DNA of 64,000 nucleotides from Certhia americana (GCA_018697195.1 CM031864.1:12582809-12646808), one strand, 5' to 3'; positions 48,144 through 63,490 are shown, counted from the stretch's first letter. Notes: generated from the sequence alone by a model not told the origin. A program made the numbers and translations.

Positions 48144-51100
48144 GTGAGTGCGGGACGGGCCCGGGGCTGCGGCAGCGCCGCCTGCCCCCACCGCACTGCG
48201 CTTTGAGCGTGCTCTGCCTTCCTGCCTGCTGCCTGGGCGGGCTGAGGAGCGGGCGGTGACGCTGCCCTGAGCTGAGGGGGGGCCCGGGCTTCCTTCTCGC
48301 CTGAGCGCGACGCTGCCCTGGGAAGAGGCTCCCGCGGTGCGCGGCCGCCGGGCGTTGTCACAGACAATACTGCGAGCGCTGTTTCCGGCGGAGCCGCCTT
48401 GTTGCCTGGCGGGGCCAGCCCGGTGGGCGGCAGGAGGGGCGCGGGCGGCGGGCCGGGCACTGCCGGGGCCGTTGAACCGAGGGACAGAGCCCGCTCCCGC
48501 CCCGCCCCGCCGCTGCTCGCGGCTCTCTGCCCGCTGCCAGCCTGCGGGCCCGGCCGCTCCTTTCGAACGGATTTTTTGGTCGTTCCGCACCCCGCGAAAC
48601 GGGACCGACTCTCTCTCCTTTCACGGAGCTTCTCTTGCTTCGCCCTGCAGTGCTCATGGTGGTTTATTTCCTAGCTGAAAGTGTTCGTTGCTAAAATGCG
48701 TTTTTTATAGCTGAGGGACTTTTTACTTGGCTGCGCAAGCACATGCTTTAATGGCAAACCGGAGTCTGTAATGCTTTAATCTGGGCCCTGTGAAGGTGCT
48801 GTGACCTGGTGGGGGTGAACTGTCATCCTGAACATGGATGACGATGTTGGAAAGGTTTCACATCAGGATAAGGTCGTAGGAATCTACTTAGGAATCATAG
48901 CAGTAGAGACTGGATAATACTGGAGGGGAAATGCTGTACGATGGTGATCTGTACTATTCTGAGGAGATACTTTAAAATTTTTTGGGACAATTTATATGCA
49001 TTGAACATATGAATATGCTTCTTCATGAGCTCCTGGTTTATATAAATGTCACATTTTTTTAAAAAAACGTATGTGCTTTTTAAACTGAAGCGTGGCAAGT
49101 CTCTTCCAGCCTTAAGTGACTTTTGCTTGAGAAACTGTTGTTTTGGACTTGGCCTGGTTTGGGGCTGCCTGCAGGGACTCTTGGATTAGCATAAGAAAAT
49201 ACCTCTCAGTTTTTTCCCTTCCCTGTCCTTCGGTGCTGCCTTGTAGTTCCATGCTGCCTTAAGGCGATTGTAATTGGGATAATTTTAATAGACTGTAAGT
49301 CACAGTGTTGCTGAGCTCAGATTATCCTACATTCTCCAGTGCAGGTAAATTCACTAAAGGAAGGTAAAAAATGCTGGAGTTTTAACTCCCATGATACTTG
49401 AGGTAGCGTAGTTAAGAAAGGTTGTAAGAGTAATATATTCCACAAAGTTAAAAATTCCTACATGCTTCGAGGCAGATGACAGTGTATTACTGCAGCCAGC
49501 TGAAACTTGCTGCTGTAATACTTTTGCTGAAAAAGCCTGTACATGACAATTAGCTTATACTTTCCATTAATGTAGCTGTGTTAGCTGGGGGCGATGGGGA
49601 AAAAAGTAAATTATGCTTGGAGAGTGGGAATTTAATTATTATGTTGACACTGCTGCTATTGCTAAACAATATTTTTTCATTCTCTTAGTAATAGTTTGAC
49701 TGTGTTTAGCAGGTACTTACTTGTCTAATCTTGGTTGAGCAATAGTAGTTGAGTGTGACACATTGAAACCACTCCTGGCCACTGGCTATGTGTTTTATGG
49801 CTCTCCCCTGACTGGATGAAGTGGAGCATTAGTGTTCTTTGCGTTTTACAGTTACAGAATGTGCTGGTGTTTCTTTGCTAAGTTCTGTGAGACAAGCCAG
49901 TAGCTGTATAATGCTGATGATTTTTAAGCAGTCACAATGCCTTGAGCATAAAAACGTTTGTCTGGTATGGTATAAGTGTTCTAGTTGAACTCATAAACAA
50001 GTAATGATAGGTGAATGTTAATCTTCAGGGGTTTTAATCAGCTTTTTACTACTCTTTGAGGTGATGCTTTATTGTGAAAGCTGAGAGTGATATTTAGTTT
50101 ATATATTATTCCTCAATTCTCGCAGTTCTTGAAGTCACTGTTGGCTATCCAGTCAGAACATGAGATTGAGCAAATTGAAGAGGAAAGCTCTCACAGTATT
50201 GTATACTATAGAAATGTTTTGCCTTTACTTTCACTGTTCCTAAGTTAATCTAATGACCTTTATTAACTCCCGATTCTGTCTGTAACTTCCCATGATGGCA
50301 CTTCAAACCTATCTGCTAGAAAACCACATCTCTTAAGGAATCTTATCTTCATTTCACTTTATCAGTTGTTATTTCTGTTAAAATTATCCCTATGGGATTA
50401 ATTCTTTCTGTTTAATCTGTTAATGGAGCGAGGTGAGGATCTAACCCCTGTTTGTTCAAATACATTGCTGGCACCTCACAGCAGCTTAGCATGTCGAGCT
50501 TTCTCGATTCCTGGAAGTTACCTGCACTGCCTGTTTTCTCAATCAAGTCTGCCTGCTAGGAAATTAAATGTGCTTGATGTAAGTAGCTTACGCTGGGCTA
50601 GAGCATGAGAAGTTTGTTTTTTTTTGTGTAAAATGAGGTTTATTTCATATAGTAGCTCGATCTTAGCAAAGAAGGATGAGTAGTAGAGAGCTGTACCCCT
50701 TACCTTTCAGAATCTTAATAAATAGATAGTTGCCAATATAAGAAATAGAAGAGTATGGGTTTTTAAAAGGTCTCTTCACTGTTTCTTTTAGAGATTGGAG
50801 GAAGATCTCTCCCTTAACTGAATTTACTGGATTATGACATCTCTCATGGTTTTCAAAGGCCATAATGGTTGTTTCCATTGCAGTAATCATCAGACTAAAA
50901 TATTCTACTAGGTGTATTTACTGAGAAACAGCTAGTGTAAATATCTGACAAGTCAGAAAACCTTTTATTTGTGTGGGTTGTCACAGATTTAAATAAGGGA
51001 TGGTGTTGATGAAAAGAATAATCAAATACTGTGTGTGAAAGAATCCTTACTTTTATCAAAAGGTCCTCAGGGTATTTGTGTATTAGTGCAGGTATTGCAA

Positions 51101-54100
51101 AAACATCAGTGTCAAAGTGTGGAACTGACACAAATCCCCTGCATGACCAAAGCCATTTCAGTGCATGCATGTATTGAGTTCTTCTGGGTTTATTGGGTTG
51201 TTTTCCCTTTTAAAATTCACTTCAGCTTTGATCTGTGGTGATCTCACCGAAAGGTAAGGCAGTCCTAAAAGAAGTGGTTCTCTGCTACAATTAAGGAGAC
51301 CTCTCACAAGGTCAATAAATAAAGAATTACATTTCTTATGAAGTTTTCTCTGCAGTCCTCTGGGTAGCATGTTTTGTTCAGCTTTGCCTCAGTACACTGA
51401 ATGCATTGAAGAAGTGCATGTGTTCTGGATGAGAGAAGGATAACCTACCTCTCTGACAGCTGTACATGTGCCTGCCATGCTTTCTGCAAGTCATTGCTGC
51501 TGTGCTGAAATCTGCAATGGGGGTCTGATGATTTTGTCAGTTTGGGAGATGTAAATCAATTGATTCATATCCTGTCAGCTGCTACTCCTGCACTGGCAAA
51601 GTGTGTCCAAGATCTGCAACTGATCAGTAAAAAACTGCTGAGAGAAGATTGAGCACATGCTCTATCCAAACATCTGTTGGTAGGTCATGAGTTTTCATAT
51701 CTACTACGTGTGTACTGAGGTAATTGCAGTTTTCAGTTCCACAGTTTGGATAGTATTTGGATAACTGTTGTAATAATAAATTAAACAAGACTTTATTTTT
51801 TTTATGTAGAAAAGCTAATACTTTTTTTACATAACTAATTTTTATAAAGTTGAACTCTAATTGCTTAATAGTTTTTTTGCTAATTACTCTATTGGTTTGT
51901 AAAAGGTATTTTACTTTTAGAGATTTTACATCAAATCTCTATTCTTGGTTAGTTTACATATTTTAGTCACTGATTCCTACGAGACAGATTTCTTGTTTAT
52001 TGCAGTGCAGTTGTTTGTCACCTAGGAATAGTTTGTTTTGTAATCATTCCCGAGATTGTTTTCTCGTGGGAACTTGCAAACCACTTAACTGCACTCAGAA
52101 GAAATGACAAACCAGCTACTAATTTAGCAGAGCAAGGGCTGGTTTTATGAGGCCTATCGTTTATAATTCTTCTACCTGTCATGACAGTTTTTACATAGCA
52201 AGTTGGAAAAAATAAGTCATACCTGGTGGTTTTGGCTTACATTTAGTCATGCTGCTGTTCTTAGAAAAAAGCTTGGTGTGTTAAAACTTTATAGAGAAGC
52301 TGTATAATTGTAGAATCTTTAGAGCTCTTCTGGTGCATGTTTCACTGCTGTGACTCATTTGATATGTATTTGATGTAAAATTTTGATTACCTTATCCGAG
52401 GCCATCCAGCTGCATTATGCCACCGTTGCATTGGGTATGTCAGATATAGGAGGATAAGTCAGAGAACACTCACTTCTTCCTTAGATACAGTTGCAGTGTG
52501 CAGAGAGACTGTGGATTGATTGCTCTGTTGAAGGAATGCCGTGCAAAAGGCAACTGGATAATATTAGTCAGCATGCTCGTGTCATCAGTGCTCAGCCACT
52601 GACTAGTGCCAGGGGGTTGGGTGTTTTTGTGGCCGTGTCATGGGAGGAAAAGCTTTGAGAGCACAGAGAATTTGCTGTTAGCATTTGCCAAATTCATCCC
52701 TGATGGGGGAAAAGAGTGAAAGGCCTTGCTTGAAATAAGCTGGGTAGTGGAGTTTGGTGTGGAAGTTGCATACGAATAGGGATTAAGAAAGGCTGAGATG
52801 GCAATTGAGAGACTGAAAGGAGAACAGATGATTAATGCAGCAGTAGCTGTACAGGATGGAAGTGTCTTAATATATCCCTCTGTCAGCAATGCACTGACGA
52901 ATGTGCATTCAAGTCCTGTTAATTAGTGAGTAAATACTTTATTTAAGGCATAATTAATATTCAGAATTCTCATCTTGAAGTGGGAAAAGCTTGATTGCTC
53001 TAAAGGGATTGGTGTACTTCCCTATTACCCAGACCTAATCTCTAGTAGTATGCCTTCTGATCCTGTTTAATTAAGGTAACAATTGTATTTCTTAATTTGT
53101 AAGTCAGAGCATCTTATTTTTGAGCAAATAGTGCGTGTATCATAGCATAAATTAAAAAACAAACCCAAACATAGAAAGGTAAATCTTTTCTGAGTCTGAG
53201 GAAAGAAAAATGGAAGAGATGGTTTAGAAGCTTTAATGTCTTAATTCCTTCAGTCTGTAAAACCATGATTGTAACAAGCTTATCTAATCTGAAAATCCTC
53301 TTGAACTTTTTTGTAAGGAACACATGCATATGTTGTGAAAAATAAATGTTTGCTGTGAAGTTTGTGACTGTTATCAGGATATTTTTCTTTAATAAGTCAA
53401 TGGCACTGCTACATAGAAAGGTATGAATGTTACAGGCTTAATCTCAAATACTATTCAAAAGATCAGTGGATGTTATCGTTTGACTTGATGTAAAGCACAA
53501 AAGAACAGGAAATTTTGTAAGTTAATATGAAAGAAATAAAAAAGAAATATACCTGTAAATGTGTTCAGTATGGGTAGGTATTTTCTGCAGAGAATATCGA
53601 AAGGAGATCCTTTACTTCTTCTTACAGGTTGTCATGTGTTAGGATTTTTCCCTGTGAGTGAACTGGTTCTGTGTAATATTTTCATAAAACTTCATCGTTT
53701 CCATGACTATTTATTTGCAGCTGTGCTTTGATTCATCACTAGTTTTTGTATGGATTTTTTTTTAGAAGGAGTGGGAAAAAGGTAAGAGAAAACAACATCA
53801 CTTACGTTATTTTCATGGAACTGTAGAATTCCAGTAGTTTCTTAGTAGAATAGATACTGAAATTTGCTATCACTTCAGAATGCCTAGATATTTTTCTGCT
53901 GAGTTGTTTCTCTTTCCACATTGTACCTTCCTGACCTCTTAGCTACCTATGCACTATTTAATCTAGAGGAATAAATTAATTTAAGATATTAACTGCAAAG
54001 TAGATCTTAAACTCCTGCTTTTTATCTTGAAACTTTTCTAGGCTGATGAAAGGAGAAACCAGCTATGAAATATAACTTAGCTATGGGATGTGGTTGAAAC

Positions 54101-57100
54101 ATTGCAGAGACTAGTGAGCAACTATTTTGACATCTATTACAGCAGATTGTAATAAATATAACTAGAGCTGCTTGGCTTTCTGTCTCCTGTAGGTGAAGTA
54201 CATTCTTACTGACATCTGTTCTCCTTTCATTTGAACAGCATTGTGCTGACATCTCATTTTTAAATTCCTGTCTTTGTACCACAGTTCAGTGTGCGTGTGT
54301 TTTCAGCCTTGCATGTAAAACTGGCTGCATGAATCAGAGCAGCTGGGTGGGATTTTGACAAGCACACTCTGGAAAAAGCATCTCGTGTGACCACCTCCTT
54401 TTGCTTATGTAAGAACAGTAGGATCACATGTCCACAGCAAAAATGTGGGCAGTTCCTTTTTTGGTAGTGCATTAATAACCTTGATCTTGTGTGAGTGTAA
54501 CAGTAATTAAAACAATACCATGTAGCTGAGTCTCTTTTCGACTGGACTTATTGTGTTTGCAGTTCATCTCTTCATCAAGGATGAAAAAATAGTTCGTTTT
54601 CTACTGGTAACTAGTAACTTCTGTCATTATTAGAGAGGAAAACTGCCAAGAAAACACAAGCAGAGTTTGCATAGGGATTGTGCAAGCAGCTTCTGCCTAT
54701 CCTTCGTCCACCCCCTCTTGTATGTGACCTGTAATGATGATTGCAGTCATGTTTATTCAGTTGTTTCTCATTGACAGCTTTTTAATTATGTCAGAAAAAA
54801 ATCTTGCTTTTGCAGACATGACTTCTGTCTGTTCCTTAGTTATGGAACATAACTGAAGTGGTGATAAAATTCTAGATGAGTAGATGAGTTTGTCAGCCTT
54901 CTGTGTAAACCTGTAGAGTATATTCATCGTTAGGAAAATATTTCTATAATGTGTTATGTTCCACTAATGAATGTTCCAAACTGGCAGTGTGTTGGGCCAG
55001 CGGTGTTTTGGTTTTGTTTTTTTGTTATTTTTTTTAAGATAGAACAAATCCAAATACCTAATGATGGGCTGAGAACCATTGGAAAGACCGAATTCAGGTT
55101 CAGATCAGGTCACATCTGAGTTGTGTCTGTGCCAGCATCACAGAGACTTTCCTGTGAGGAATATTTTTATTCTACAGGTACCCTGATTCTGTATTGCTGT
55201 ATCTTTGCTAAGACATCAGGTTATTGCTTTTGTTGTTCGGTGGAAAAAACCCCACTGGGTGATTTTGTTATGGGTGAAGGAATTGCTACTGTGGTGAAGG
55301 CAAATGGCAGTAAACTGTTACAGGTGGTAAATAGCCTCCCTTTTCTACAAGATGAGGAGCTGTACTGTACTACAGCCATCGAAGTAGATATTAAATAAAA
55401 CATACTGTCCATCCTAATGTTTCCTGGGAGATCAGAATTGTCATAACTGAATTTGTGTAGGGTGTTGAAACAAATGCCTTTAAAACACCTTCTTTAATTC
55501 CAGTTTCTTGAAGGAAAGTCAGCAAGGCTTATTGTGGAAACTTGTGCTGAGTTTTCCATTGTCCTTTTCCTGTTAATCAGTACATAGCTCGAGTATTAGG
55601 TCACAGAAGTTCTCCTGCACCAGGATTCATTGGTGGAAGATCTGGTAGGGAGCCAGTTGCAGTTCTCAGGGTCTGAGCTGCCTGGCCTTGTGTCCAGTCT
55701 CAGCCAGCCCAGAGCAAATGGTGCTTCAGTTTGTGCCAGCTGGCCCTGGGCTGTGGGGTGGGGAATGCAGGACTGCAGAATGAGCTGGCCATTCTGTCCT
55801 TTTATTTTTAGAGAGATTTCTGCCCCTTTTGTGCTCCAGGAATGGGGCTGAATCTGTTGACTGTGAATGTCAAATTAAGCCTCACTTTTGCTGAAAACAG
55901 GAATGCTGGAAACATCTTCACAAGTGTAACTAAATGCCTGTTTTTAAAAAGTGTATTTATTGTAAACCTCACCCCTCCATTTCATTTAAGTGGAAGACAA
56001 TACAGATATATTTAATATTCATTTTTATTTTCCAAGATTTCTATAGCAAACATCTGCAGGGCAAACAAGTAGAGGTCTACATGTTTTTTCAGTATTTTTT
56101 AAATGGTCTGACATTTCTGCTCTGGTTTCTTTGTTAAGAAGCTTGCAGTGCATCTCTTACATAGTATTTTTTCGGTGTCCCACTGACACCATTATTGAGT
56201 CTCCAGTGTTCTTTGGCAGGGAATTCTATCACTTGTAGAACATCTTCATTTTATTATTTAAACTGGCTTCTGATTACACTTTGGCTCTGGCGGTGGGCAT
56301 GGACCATACACAATTAATTTCTTCCTTTCTCCATCATTTGTTGACATTGCAGACCTTCATGACTTTTGTGTTTTTTGGAGACTGAAGAATTCAGTCCTCC
56401 TCAGTTGTTTCTCATGTGGAAATACTTACATTTTTTTTAAATTATCTGTTATGGTTCTCTGAACATTTTTTATTTTAAATAATATGCATGGTGTGGGGGA
56501 GCTGAAGCAGGTAGAATAGCTTAGAGTTACAGTGTAGATGTACTATTGGTACCTAGTGTTCACATGACAACAGAGTAATGTTTACTGGGGTTTTTGTGTC
56601 CTAGTATCTCCTAATACTTAGTTTGCTTTATTTTTCTGGCTACCAAGCAATCTTGTATTCTTTTTGACACTGATCAGAATTAATCATCACTTTTTTAACC
56701 TTTTGTAAAAAACATGAATTTTATTAAGTGGTGTAGTCTTCATTCTACACTGTAGAAAACAGTGTAACTTGGAAGCCTGTGGCTATGTATAAAGTATATG
56801 TAGGTCCAATAAGGTAGTCTGATATGATGGGACTGATAACATTCAGGGTTTGAGTGTGTTGGCACCTGAGAATCTGAAAGCCTTGGATTATAGCAGTATG
56901 TTTGCTTAAAACAGTGAACAGAAGGGCTCTAAGACTTTTTACAGTCAAATTAAAAGCAGCTAGTCTTGGAGGGAAATGGAATATACACAAAGCATTAAGC
57001 ATATTAAATATCTTTACTTGTTATACAACCAACACGAGAAGGTTGGTGACACATGAGTCAGAAGCCTGACTAGTACACTGTGATAAATACGTGATTAAGT

Positions 57101-60100
57101 CTAACTCTTTGTTTGCACATGGGCTATTTCAGGACAGGATTCCTTGAGGCTGGGGTAAATTCCTGAGTGATAACCATCAGAGCAACAGGTAGTTAGGACA
57201 AAAATATGGGCTTTTTAGATGTAAAACTGAAAGAAGGAAGCTTGGCTTTGGTATTTTTCTGCTTTCTTTGTCCCAGACTAACTTAGGTAGTGAATTATAC
57301 ACAACTTGTTAAAATCAAACATTTTCTTGGAGGAAACAGAACCTTCAGCTTCGCCGTGAATGTGGGGTGGGTTTTTTTGTTAATAACAGGAGATAATTCT
57401 CAGTACCAAGACACTGTACTTTTCTGTACAGATATTTACAAAAGTATGTGTGTCAACATTCTTCACTACTTGAAGTTCATAGTAGCCTGTTGAACAGGCA
57501 AGGTCAGTATTGTGAGAGGACCTGTTATGTGCTCTGCACGATTGGCATTTTTTCTGATCGACCACTCAAATTGAGTAAGAATCCCTTTACAGAAATCCAT
57601 GGTTAGGAATTGAAATGGACACAGAATCTAAGTAAGGAATTGAAAAGCACTGTGGAATGTGTATTCTTTTAGAAGAGGGAGGTATTAGGCTGTAGATGGA
57701 AATACTCTGTGTTGCTTTGTGTGGCCATGTTTCCTTTTGAGTTTCTAGGTGCAGACTGGTAGTTAATTGCACTCCCAAGAGGGAGTTAGTTGTGTTTTCT
57801 TCAATCAGTGCATCATTGCTGAATCCCAAGAACTCTGCCTACTTTCAAATAGTTGTTCGTAATGATAATCATTCCTTCGTAATGATGAAAAATTTAAAAT
57901 GTGGAAGATTATTCCAAGAGTATTTTTTGTTTTCAGTTATGGTAGAGGTTGTGACATAGTAGACAGGAATCAGGTGTGAGATGTAAGTTTGCTATGTTCC
58001 AGTCAGTGTGTAATGGAAATAATAATTTCCTGAAGAGAAGAACCCAACCCATAACTTAGCATATAATAAACTATAATAAGTTTTTAAAGTATGATGAATG
58101 TTTTCAGTTGTATACATTTAATTTTTAACTTTTGGTCTATTGTTACATAAAGTAATAAGAAAATTAAAACCAATTTTAAAAATGTTAACGTCTTGTAGTC
58201 TTTTCCAAATAAAATTGAAGGCTATGTGAATCACATGCCTAAAAATACATTTTGGAGATTCAGAAGTGGTAGCAGTGTATCTAAGTTATGTGGCGTTTCA
58301 CTTTGCTTTTATGATTATTCATTTAGGCCCAGAATCCTTATGTACAGTTAACTTTTTACTTCTGTCACAGTAGCAGTTTCCACAGAGAACTCAAGTAAAA
58401 ATTTGATAAATTTGGTTCTTACTGCAGTATAAAGTGCATGATTAAATGAAGGTTTTCTTTTAGGGCCATCAATTAGAAAGAACTGTTATGCTCTGCAGAT
58501 TTCATATTGCATTTCCTGTTAGATATATTTTTTTTAAATCGACTAATTGTTGTTTCTGTTGTAAACTCCAAAATTTATTTCTGTGTATGATACCAGCTAC
58601 GGAATAGTTCTGTGGTGAAACCCTGTTTAATAATAGAATTCATGAATGGGGCTTGCATGTACCAGGTCTTATTCACAGTATAAAGTGTATATAAAGTACA
58701 GACATAGCTCGGGCAACAACTACATCCAGTTAAAGATGGTGGGAAAAAGAGTTGTCAAATAATTCTTTTTCTGGGAAAACAATGGATGATATTACAGGAA
58801 ATTTTTTTTATTGTATATGGGTGTGCTTTCTTCAAACCATTGTAGATGAGCATAAACTTATTCCATTCATTAATGTGGGTTTGCAAATATTATGACACTT
58901 AATTGTGAAAGCTTTTCCTGTGGAGGGATTTGGCTCCTGTGCCTTGACATTTGTATGCACATGTGTATTTATAGTTGTGATCTGTCTGGAATTTGCCTTT
59001 GTGGTTTTGTTTGCTCTTTAATTTGTTCTGTGATCTAGTGCTGTCTTTTTCAGCTTGGTTTCTGTGGTTTAATAAGTGAGAAGTACAGAAGAAATGGCTT
59101 AATTTAAACGAAATAATGAGCATTTTTATTCAACTTCAGGGAATATCTAACGTACTGGTGCTAATTTATGATTAATCTATAATTTGAGTTCATTATGTTA
59201 TTACTGCAAACGTTTCCATAATTTCTCACAGTTTTTGTTGTGAAGGCTTCTTTAAAGAAAGCAACTGATCTAGAGCTGATGCTGTCAGTACAACTGTTTG
59301 CACATCTGGTAGTGGTATGACCCTGCCCTGCTTTCTGCCAAACAAGATGTATAGCTCTTGGCCATATGTATGGGAGTTAAACTGTGATTGTCCTGAGAGA
59401 ATAGTGGAAAAGACATTTGAAAGCCACAATTCTTTCACTGTGAAATACTAACTCAAGTGGAATGCTGTAGTCAGACTCTCTCCAACATGGAGATGTTAAA
59501 GGAACAATTTTCAGCTTCCTACTATGTATTTCATACACATTTTTAGATGAAAAGAGGAAGTCTAGTATTAAAAGTGAACATCATAGGTTTTGATCAAAGA
59601 ACACAGAAAATCCTCTTGGTAACAGATTGCTTATATTAGGCAAGTTTTGAATGTTTTCAAAATTGTATTCAGTTTTCCTGACAATAAATATTTTTAATAG
59701 TCTAGTTGGCATTTTAGTAATTTGCAGCATTTGAAGATACACATTTTTTCCTCTCAGTTAACATTAAAAAGCTTGAATTGAAATTACTTTTTTTTTTTTT
59801 CTTCTAAGAAAAACCAATGATGTAAAGAAGCACCGGACAAATAACAGGCTGCTAACTTTCTCAGTGCACATGACATTACCCTGAAGTAGCTTATAAGAAC
59901 TGAAAGACACATCTGAGACTGACTAGCTTGGTGGAAAATTGTTTTACAGGGTGACTATAACCAAGAGCTTCATAGATACCACTTGATACTGGAATGATAA
60001 CTTCTCTGTATGCCTGAAATGTAATGTAGCTCTTGTATTTGAAGACTACATAAACAAAGAACTGATGATACAGAGAGTTAATTGAGTTATGATATAACAG

Positions 60101-63100
60101 AATTAATGTGGTAGAGTGAGGAAGAAAGTTTAGTGATGGTGAGGGGGTTTTATCTGTTGTGGTTTTGAGGTGGCTTCCTGGCTAAGCATGTTACTGGATT
60201 TGTATGTCTGAGAATTTCCTTAGCTTGCTTTCAGGAGCACGTTTAATCAAGTCTTGGATTATGGCCTTGCTGATGTTACAGCTATGTAGTTTAGTGACTT
60301 GCTTGAGGGAGTTGCAGGACTCACTGCTGCTGGCTTGTCACAGCTGAGGGCTGCCATGGCTGTGTAGGATCTCTCAGGTTTTGTGCTCCTAACGCTGCCT
60401 AAGCAAACCCAAGCAAACCCCAGAACCACCCTTCCTTCCTGCTGAAGGGGAAGGTCCACAGAGGTGAGCTCACATGCCATGTGCCGCACTTACAGGTGGG
60501 CATGAACAGGTGTACAAGCACTGCAGGTACCTGTGGGACTGGGACACAAAGTGTGAGTCTCTGACATGCAGGGATTTTGGGAAGTGGGCATACTTGACAG
60601 AAGGCCCCGTGGTGTTTCCAGGTTCTACAGAAGGGGAAGACATGAGGGTAGAAATTCAGAAACTTCTCGTCTCGCTTTGAGACAAATTTAGGAGGAAGCA
60701 TCTCAAAAGGGTGTCTCATATGAAGAGTTTTAGCAACCCCACCCCCACGGCATTTCACAGTTTTGAAAGGATTTTCCTTGGAGAAAGTAAAACAAAATTG
60801 TTTCTTTAACAAGCAGAGTGCTCACAGAAGAATAAAATAGTTCCATAAAAGAGTTCATATGTCACACAGTAGGTAATGATCTTAGATGGATTTTTAGGGG
60901 AAAATTATTCAGGCGTTTAAACAAAAGATGCTCAAGCATACGTGAAGTAAAATCTTTTTATAGTCTAGAAGAGTGGTTTTTCTAGATATATATGGTAACA
61001 GGGAAGTTAGGACTATAGCAGTATAACTAAATACTTGTGGGTTTTTTGGCTGTTTTGTTTTCTGTTTATCTTTGCTTATTTGAAGGGACTGCAGGGCTAG
61101 AAGTCCTTGAAGACCGTACATGAAGGATTTTCTTTAGATAATTCTGGAGATGAATATGGGATAAAATAACAAAATGAGCAGCAAAGAACTGCAAATATCA
61201 GATATTTGGAGTTCTGAAGATGTAGCAGCTCTAATATGACAGAATTGGAAGACGTAAAAGCTTAGCACACTTATCAGATAGGTTTCAGGTTATCAGATAG
61301 GTCTGAAAAAAAGTGCTGGTAGGATTGGATGTACCCAAATTATTATTAGCATAATTATTAGATGTCCATCTTATGCACACTAGTCTTTTAATAATATTGA
61401 AAGTTTACTGCTTTTAAGAGAGTACCTCTGTCTGTTTAGTAACTATTTAAAGAGCTCAGTAAGCATGTGAGGAACTGTTGCCTATGTGTATTTTCAAAAG
61501 GTCTCTGATTGTATGATGAAAGGATGGTGTCAACATGGAGAAGGGACATGCTTTCTGGAGTTGACTCCTAAAAAATACAAGATTCCAGAGTATAAATTCA
61601 TTCTGACGTGAAGATCTCATAGGGCAGGAAGTAGAAGTAACTTTGTCATTGCTGCACATCCCACTCAGAATCTTAAGTAGTTTAATTTTTAGGGAATAAT
61701 TTACATCATGATGGTATAACTTAGGCTAGAATAGCATGACCCCCTGTGTAGGGAGAGAAAGGATGTCTGAGCACTTAGTCACTGTGATACTGGGCAAAAA
61801 GTCTCAGTACAACTTTGTTGTTACCAGAATTTGTTCTGTTAATTTTTAAGAATTAAGGTGAAGAAACTTTTTATTTAAAGAGATATCCTGATTATTGTGG
61901 CTTTTAATGAAACCATTGAAATTAATGACTATGTTGTTACAAAATGGGGGGATGTGTGTGCAGAGAATCCATCACTAAGCCTTGTTAATTGCACTGCTTG
62001 AGTGTTTCTGTCATACTTAAAAGGAGACATAGTGCTTAATATAATATTCATAGTGGAGAAAAGGTTGATTTTAAGATGTGGGTTTCAAAGAATTTTATCT
62101 GAAATTAACTAAAAGAGTGCTTTTGAAAGAAAGGTAAAAAGAAAAGGGTGATTTAGTAAAAGACTAGCTTTATTCCAGGAGGAGCTCAACAACAACTTTT
62201 TCCTTCAGCTGTAAAGGTAATTGATTCTGTAACCCTGTGACTTCCACTGTGCCAAAAATGCAAGTGAGTCCTGAGAGATTTGGTGGCAAGGGGAGCCAAT
62301 TCCTTCTTTCAATACCCTTTGGCCTCTGTTACATTTGAAATCATAACTACATATAAGCTAAAAGTTATTGCTTTCTAAAATACTCTGGTGAAATTTTGAC
62401 TTTATTCTCTTTTTAACCTTTTCCACACATATTCTAAGGGGAATGTAAAAAACCCCAGATAAATAATTAGGCAAATCCTGGATATATATTGAAGACATGG
62501 AAAAGAAAAGGTAAGGGTGTGAGGATTAGGAGAATGACGCAAGTAAAGAAAGTGAAAGTAAAGTCCCGAATCTTTTTCTAGTACTTTCTGGTTAAGGAAG
62601 CATTTTTTTATCTCTTCTAATCAGTCTCTTGTAAGTTTGAGCAGGTTCTAGAAAACAGCTTCACATGTAATGCTGCCTGAGTCAGAGGATTAGTGGGTTT
62701 TATTGTTAGAAGGAAGGCAGCTGAGCTTAATTACCTCCATTATAATAACTTCATAATTCAGCCTAGAAATGTCTCCATACAGACGGCTAGATATGACCAA
62801 AAGTGTTGTATTTTAGTATTTTGTTCCAGGAAGGGCTATTTTTTCGGTTGTGTTAATCTGTTATGTAGTTCATTGCCGTACTGATAAACACAGCTTATTT
62901 CTTGGCCTATGGCTCTTAATACAGGTATGAAATAAATCTTGCAGGCTAAAACTTCATAGCATTTTGTCTATGGAGAATGAGAAATAGTTCAGTAGTAGAA
63001 TTTATTTTATATAATTTAAAACAAATGTGTGAGAACCAAGTATTTTTCTGTTATTGACAGCTATTTGTTTGGTATATTGCCATACTTGTATAATAATATT

Positions 63101-63490
63101 TCCTATTCCATAGAAGAAGGCTGAGACAGGGTTTACGTTTTGATCTGCTTTAATTCAGTGACTTGAGTTGTGGCAAACAAAGCGGTAATTTTTTTTTTTT
63201 GCTCAGATTCTTTGTTACTGCTTAATGGCTACGGTCAGCTGAAACGAAATTTTGATTTCTGAAGCTTCGTCGTTGATTTGGGTGTAAAATTCTTCAGAGC
63301 CTTTGCCGGAAAGGGTACAGCTCCATGTTGATATATTTGGAAAAGAGTTCTGTCCAGCTGTCTGTATAGAAAGAGTGAAGTAAAGCGCTATAATTACTCT
63401 GGCAGGGCTGGAGGCTGTGCGCTGTGGCGGGTCGGCCTCGGGCGCTGCCGCCTTGTGCCGCGCCTCAGCCCGCGGGCGGGCGGGGCGCTG

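Larger units (their letters stand above)
47560..48650. promoter_or_regulatory. Bidirectional CpG-island promoter FUBP1 / DNAJB4
   Basis: About 1.1 kb of very GC-rich, CpG-dense DNA contains the FUBP1 start codon on the minus strand and, 455 bp away on the plus strand, a strong splice donor (48144) of a probable DNAJB4 first exon. TATA boxes are absent. Motifs seen are AAAATGGCGGC (47740-47750, YY1 type), CCTCGCGAGA (47809-47818, one mismatch to TCTCGCGAGA) and GTCACGTG (48003-48010, USF/MYC-type E-box). These are typical of housekeeping divergent promoters. Confidence 0.65.

Noticed and set aside
47302..48147. 281-codon open frame on the plus strand in the CpG island
   Set aside because: It is an Arg/Ala/Pro/Gly-rich frame created by high GC content, overlapping FUBP1 exon 1 and its promoter, with no domain or splice logic.
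55123..55398. 91-codon plus-strand frame in the probable DNAJB4 intron
   Set aside because: No family resemblance and no supporting signals.
60399..60812. 137-codon minus-strand frame inside the probable DNAJB4 intron
   Set aside because: No recognisable domain, no CpG promoter and no convincing splice partners; its length is within chance for 15 kb of intron.
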